A stretch of DNA of 64,000 nucleotides from Nostocoides_A vanveenii. Lineage in GTDB: Bacteria; Actinomycetota; Actinomycetes; Actinomycetales; Dermatophilaceae. The stretch lies in NCBI RefSeq assembly GCF_039531165.1, contig NZ_BAAAPN010000011.1:1-64000 (forward strand), written 5' to 3'. Shown here one piece after another: positions 61,777-64,000 of the stretch (its first letter is position 1; every line of letters starts with the position of its first letter). Both the position numbers and the translations under genes were made by a program. The notes under the pieces are model-generated. The model made no database searches and was not told the origin of the DNA. It saw only the letters and a list, made by a program, of their open reading frames with translations.

Positions 61777-63341
61777 GTCGCGGCCCAGCCGGCGGCGAGC
61801 GCGACGAGGGTGGCCACGGCATACCCGGTGCCGCCCTTGACGACGTGGCCGAACGGCGCATCGGTCAGATAGGCCGGGCCGGCGATGTCGAGGTGTGCCC
61901 AGGGGATCTCGGCGCCGTCGGCATCCTTGGCGAACTCGCGCAGGAAGAGGCCAGCGGTCAGCGCGCCGCCGTACTGGTCGCCCTTGTGTTGCAGGTCGGC
62001 GATCGGGCTCTCCAGCTTGGCGCGCAGATCGTCGGGCAGGGGGAGGGGCCACATCGGCTCGCCGGCCTCGCCGGCGCTGGCGAGCACACGGGCACCGAAA
62101 TCGTCGTCATTGCTCATCAACCCCGCGACCTTGTTGCCCAGCGCGATCATGCAGGCGCCGGTCAAGGTGGCGACGTCGACGAGCGCGTCGGGCTGCTTCT
62201 CGCCGGCGAGGGCGAGGCCGTCGGCCAGCACCATCCGGCCCTCGGCGTCGGTGTCGATGATCTCCACGGTCGTGCCGCTGCGCATCGTGACAATGTCGCC
62301 GGGGCGTTGGGCGTTGCCGCCGGGCATGTTCTCGGCGAGGCACAGGTAGCCGCTGACGGCGACCGGCAGGCCCATCTCGGCGGCGGCGATGACGCTCGCG
62401 GCGACCGCTGCGGCTCCGGCCATATCGCACTTCATCGTCAGCATCGAGGCCGGCGGCTTCAGGCAGACGCCGCCGGTATCGAAGGTGATGCCCTTGCCGA
62501 TATAGGCCAGGCTCCCGGCCGCCTTGCCGCGCGGCTTGTAGTGGAGTTCCATGATCCGCGGCGGTCGCGAGGAACCCTGGCCGACGCCGACGATGCCGCC
62601 GCACCCGAGGCCGGCCAACTGCTCCTCGTCGTGGACGACGATCTGGATCCGGGCCTTCGCCTTCGACGCGCCGACACGCGCCGTCACGCTATCGACGAAG
62701 GACTGCGGATAGAGCAGATTGGGCGGGCAGTTGACCAGATCCCGTGCGTATGCCGTTGCAGCAGCGAGGGTCTCGGCTCGCGTCACCGTGTCCTTGGCGT
62801 CTTTGTCGCCGGCGTCGGCGGCGTGCACGAGGATTTTCGCGACCTTGCCGGGGTCGGCCGCTTGGGCGCGGCCGCGCTTCGGCTTGGCCCCGGACTCGGG
62901 CTTGGCGGACTTCTGCGCGGTGTAGGCATAGCTGCCCAGCAGGGCGCCCTCGATCGCCGCGGCCAGGCGTGCCGCGTCGCCCGTGGGCAGCGCCAGCAGG
63001 ACGGCGTCGGCAGATGTGACTGCGCGCAGGGCCGCGCCCGCGCCGGCGCGGATCGTGTCGGGGGAGACGGTGGTGCCCTCGCGCTTGTGCTTGGGCGCGA
63101 GGCCGGTGAGCACGACTTTGCGGGCGTTGACGCCCGGCACGAGGGCGACAGTGTGCACGTCGTCGAGGCGGCCGGAGGCCTCCAGCGCACCGAGGACCTC
63201 GGTCAGGTGCGTTGCCGCCTTGCGGGGCAGGCCTTGACCGGCGGCAAGCGCGGCTCCGGTCTCGTCGGGGACGACGCCGAGGACAAGGACATCGGCGTCC
63301 ACGGTGGCGATGGGCTGATCGGTCAACAGGCACGAAGTCAC
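61773..63341 (-). CDS. pepA: Leucyl aminopeptidase (M17)
   Basis: A 522-residue two-zinc aminopeptidase that trims N-terminal residues of peptides. The catalytic domain has YIGKGITFDTGGVCLKP with the metal-binding Lys and Asp, and EIIDTDAEGRMVLADGL, the family's NTDAEGRL signature. The N-terminal part is the variable regulatory domain. GTG 63341 gives MTSCLLTDQPIATVDADVLV; upstream residues in the open frame are unrelated. It overlaps lpd by four bases and is divergent from gcvT, with 38 bases between the starts. Confidence 0.95.
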   Translation of the reverse strand: MTSCLLTDQPIATVDADVLVLGVVPDETGAALAAGQGLPRKAATHLTEVLGALEASGRLDDVHTVALVPGVNARKVVLTGLAPKHKREGTTVSPDTIRAGAGAALRAVTSADAVLLALPTGDAARLAAAIEGALLGSYAYTAQKSAKPESGAKPKRGRAQAADPGKVAKILVHAADAGDKDAKDTVTRAETLAAATAYARDLVNCPPNLLYPQSFVDSVTARVGASKAKARIQIVVHDEEQLAGLGCGGIVGVGQGSSRPPRIMELHYKPRGKAAGSLAYIGKGITFDTGGVCLKPPASMLTMKCDMAGAAAVAASVIAAAEMGLPVAVSGYLCLAENMPGGNAQRPGDIVTMRSGTTVEIIDTDAEGRMVLADGLALAGEKQPDALVDVATLTGACMIALGNKVAGLMSNDDDFGARVLASAGEAGEPMWPLPLPDDLRAKLESPIADLQHKGDQYGGALTAGLFLREFAKDADGAEIPWAHLDIAGPAYLTDAPFGHVVKGGTGYAVATLVALAAGWAAT

Positions 63342-63379
63342 CCCGGCAGGGTATCCGCCGCACCGAGTAGCGTCCTGCC

Positions 63380-64000
63380 ATGAGCACCGAGTCATTGCTG
63401 ACCTCGCCCCTGCACGATCGCCACGTCGCCCTCGGCGCGAAGATGGCCGACTTCGGCGGCTGGCTGATGCCGATCGAATACCCGGCGGGCGGCGTGATCG
63501 CCGAGCACACCGCGGTGCGTGAGCGGGTCGGGATGTTCGACGTCTCCCACCTCGGGAAGGCGCGGGTCAGCGGGCCGGGGGCCGCGGCATACGTCAATGC
63601 GTGCCTGACCAACGATCTCGGGCGCATCCACCCGGGAAAGGCGCAGTATACGCTGTGCTGCAACGACTCCGGCGGCGTGGTCGACGACCTGATCGCCTAT
63701 CTGCGCTCGGACGACGACGTCTTCCTGATCCCGAACGCGGCCAACACGGCCGCCGTCTGCGCGCTGCTGGAGGCGTCCGCGCCCGAGGGCATCACGGTGG
63801 AGAACCTGCACGAGAAGTACGGCGTGATCGCGGTGCAGGGAACCTTGAGCGATGAGGTGCTGGAATCGCTGGGAATGCCGACCGGGCACGACTACATGTC
63901 GTTCGTCGAGACCGAGTGGGAAGGGCTTCCGGTCATCGTCTGCCGCACGGGCTACACGGGGGAGCGCGGCTACGAACTGGTGCCGATGTGGGAGAACGCC
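63380..64000 (+). CDS. gcvT: Glycine cleavage system T protein, N-terminal part
   Basis: The frame from the ATG at 63380 remains open to the window end, giving 207 residues of a protein normally about 370 long. The start is MSTESLLTSPLHDRHVALGA, then KMADFGGWLMPIEYPAGGVI and the hallmark RVGMFDVSHLGKARVSG. KAQYTLCCNDSGGVVDDLIA is the folate-site block, with the conserved Asp near residue 100. The enzyme transfers the methylene group from the lipoylated H protein to tetrahydrofolate. The preceding lpd encodes the L protein. The gap before it is too short for a glycine riboswitch. Confidence 0.95.
   Translation, partial: MSTESLLTSPLHDRHVALGAKMADFGGWLMPIEYPAGGVIAEHTAVRERVGMFDVSHLGKARVSGPGAAAYVNACLTNDLGRIHPGKAQYTLCCNDSGGVVDDLIAYLRSDDDVFLIPNAANTAAVCALLEASAPEGITVENLHEKYGVIAVQGTLSDEVLESLGMPTGHDYMSFVETEWEGLPVIVCRTGYTGERGYELVPMWENA

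Noticed and set aside
63342..63379. Glycine riboswitch before gcvT
   Set aside because: Only 38 bases separate the divergent pepA and gcvT starts, too short for a tandem or single glycine aptamer.

Overview
The window is very GC-rich (about 70 % by eye) and gene-dense, with many GTG and some TTG starts, frequent 4-8 nt gene overlaps and actinobacterial gene content: AdnAB helicase-nuclease, a fused CydDC, DUF3107, a two-lipoyl-domain E2, and a crotonyl-CoA carboxylase/reductase. I infer a chromosome of an actinomycete, most likely order Micrococcales (Intrasporangiaceae/Dermatophilaceae-like); the family is an inference. I see no tRNA, rRNA or CRISPR array.

Layout. 1-405 is the tail of a TPR protein. 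It is followed by a decayed PIN-domain (VapC-like) toxin on the minus strand (426-774). 1111-7321 is the cytochrome bd locus cydA-cydB-cydDC. 7427-14000 holds housekeeping genes: low-molecular-weight phosphatase, a VOC protein with a truncated front, purB, a second VOC protein, an RNA methyltransferase coupled to a HAD hydrolase, and serS. 14156-17757 is a tightly packed module of sigma factor, small unknown protein, and TPR-CHAT (caspase-like) protein. 17797-23748 holds LysE exporter/DinB, lipid kinase, zwf, and a patatin/acyltransferase pair. 23764-25581 is an IS1380-type insertion sequence with hairpin-bearing ends. 25741-31512 holds a ParA-like ATPase, an alcohol dehydrogenase, a sensor kinase broken by an amber codon and followed by a 22-bp tandem repeat, a DEAD-box helicase and a ferritin-like protein. 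31583-34221 holds GlsB, DUF3107, TetR and MoeZ-like genes. 34281-41068 is adnA-adnB. 41138-46249 holds an APH-fold protein lacking catalytic residues, a dimethylglycine/sarcosine dehydrogenase-like enzyme and an AI-2E family permease. 46332-51348 gathers CoA-ester metabolism (ccrA, methylmalonyl-CoA epimerase, thiolase, meaB), interrupted by a membrane protein/XRE regulator pair with three palindromic operators. 51507-57406 holds CorA, a membrane protein/lipoprotein pair, a thioredoxin-TPR protein, and an esterase/ATP-grasp-like pair of unknown function. 57507-64000 holds an epimerase, sucB, lpd, pepA and the start of gcvT.

How genes work together. cydAB encode the oxidase and cydDC the thiol exporter needed for its assembly. 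AdnA and AdnB form the recombination helicase-nuclease. ccrA, epimerase, thiolase and MeaB point to interconversion of acetyl-, crotonyl/ethylmalonyl- and methylmalonyl-CoA. sucB and lpd supply E2 and E3 of 2-oxo-acid dehydrogenase, and lpd also serves the glycine cleavage system that begins with gcvT. The best candidates for an undescribed system are the sigma/CHAT module, the esterase/ATP-grasp pair, and the triple-operator XRE pair. Palindromic and tandem dispersed repeats (5400, 7922, 23764-25581, 29084, 51353) are a second theme and sit next to broken or modified genes.
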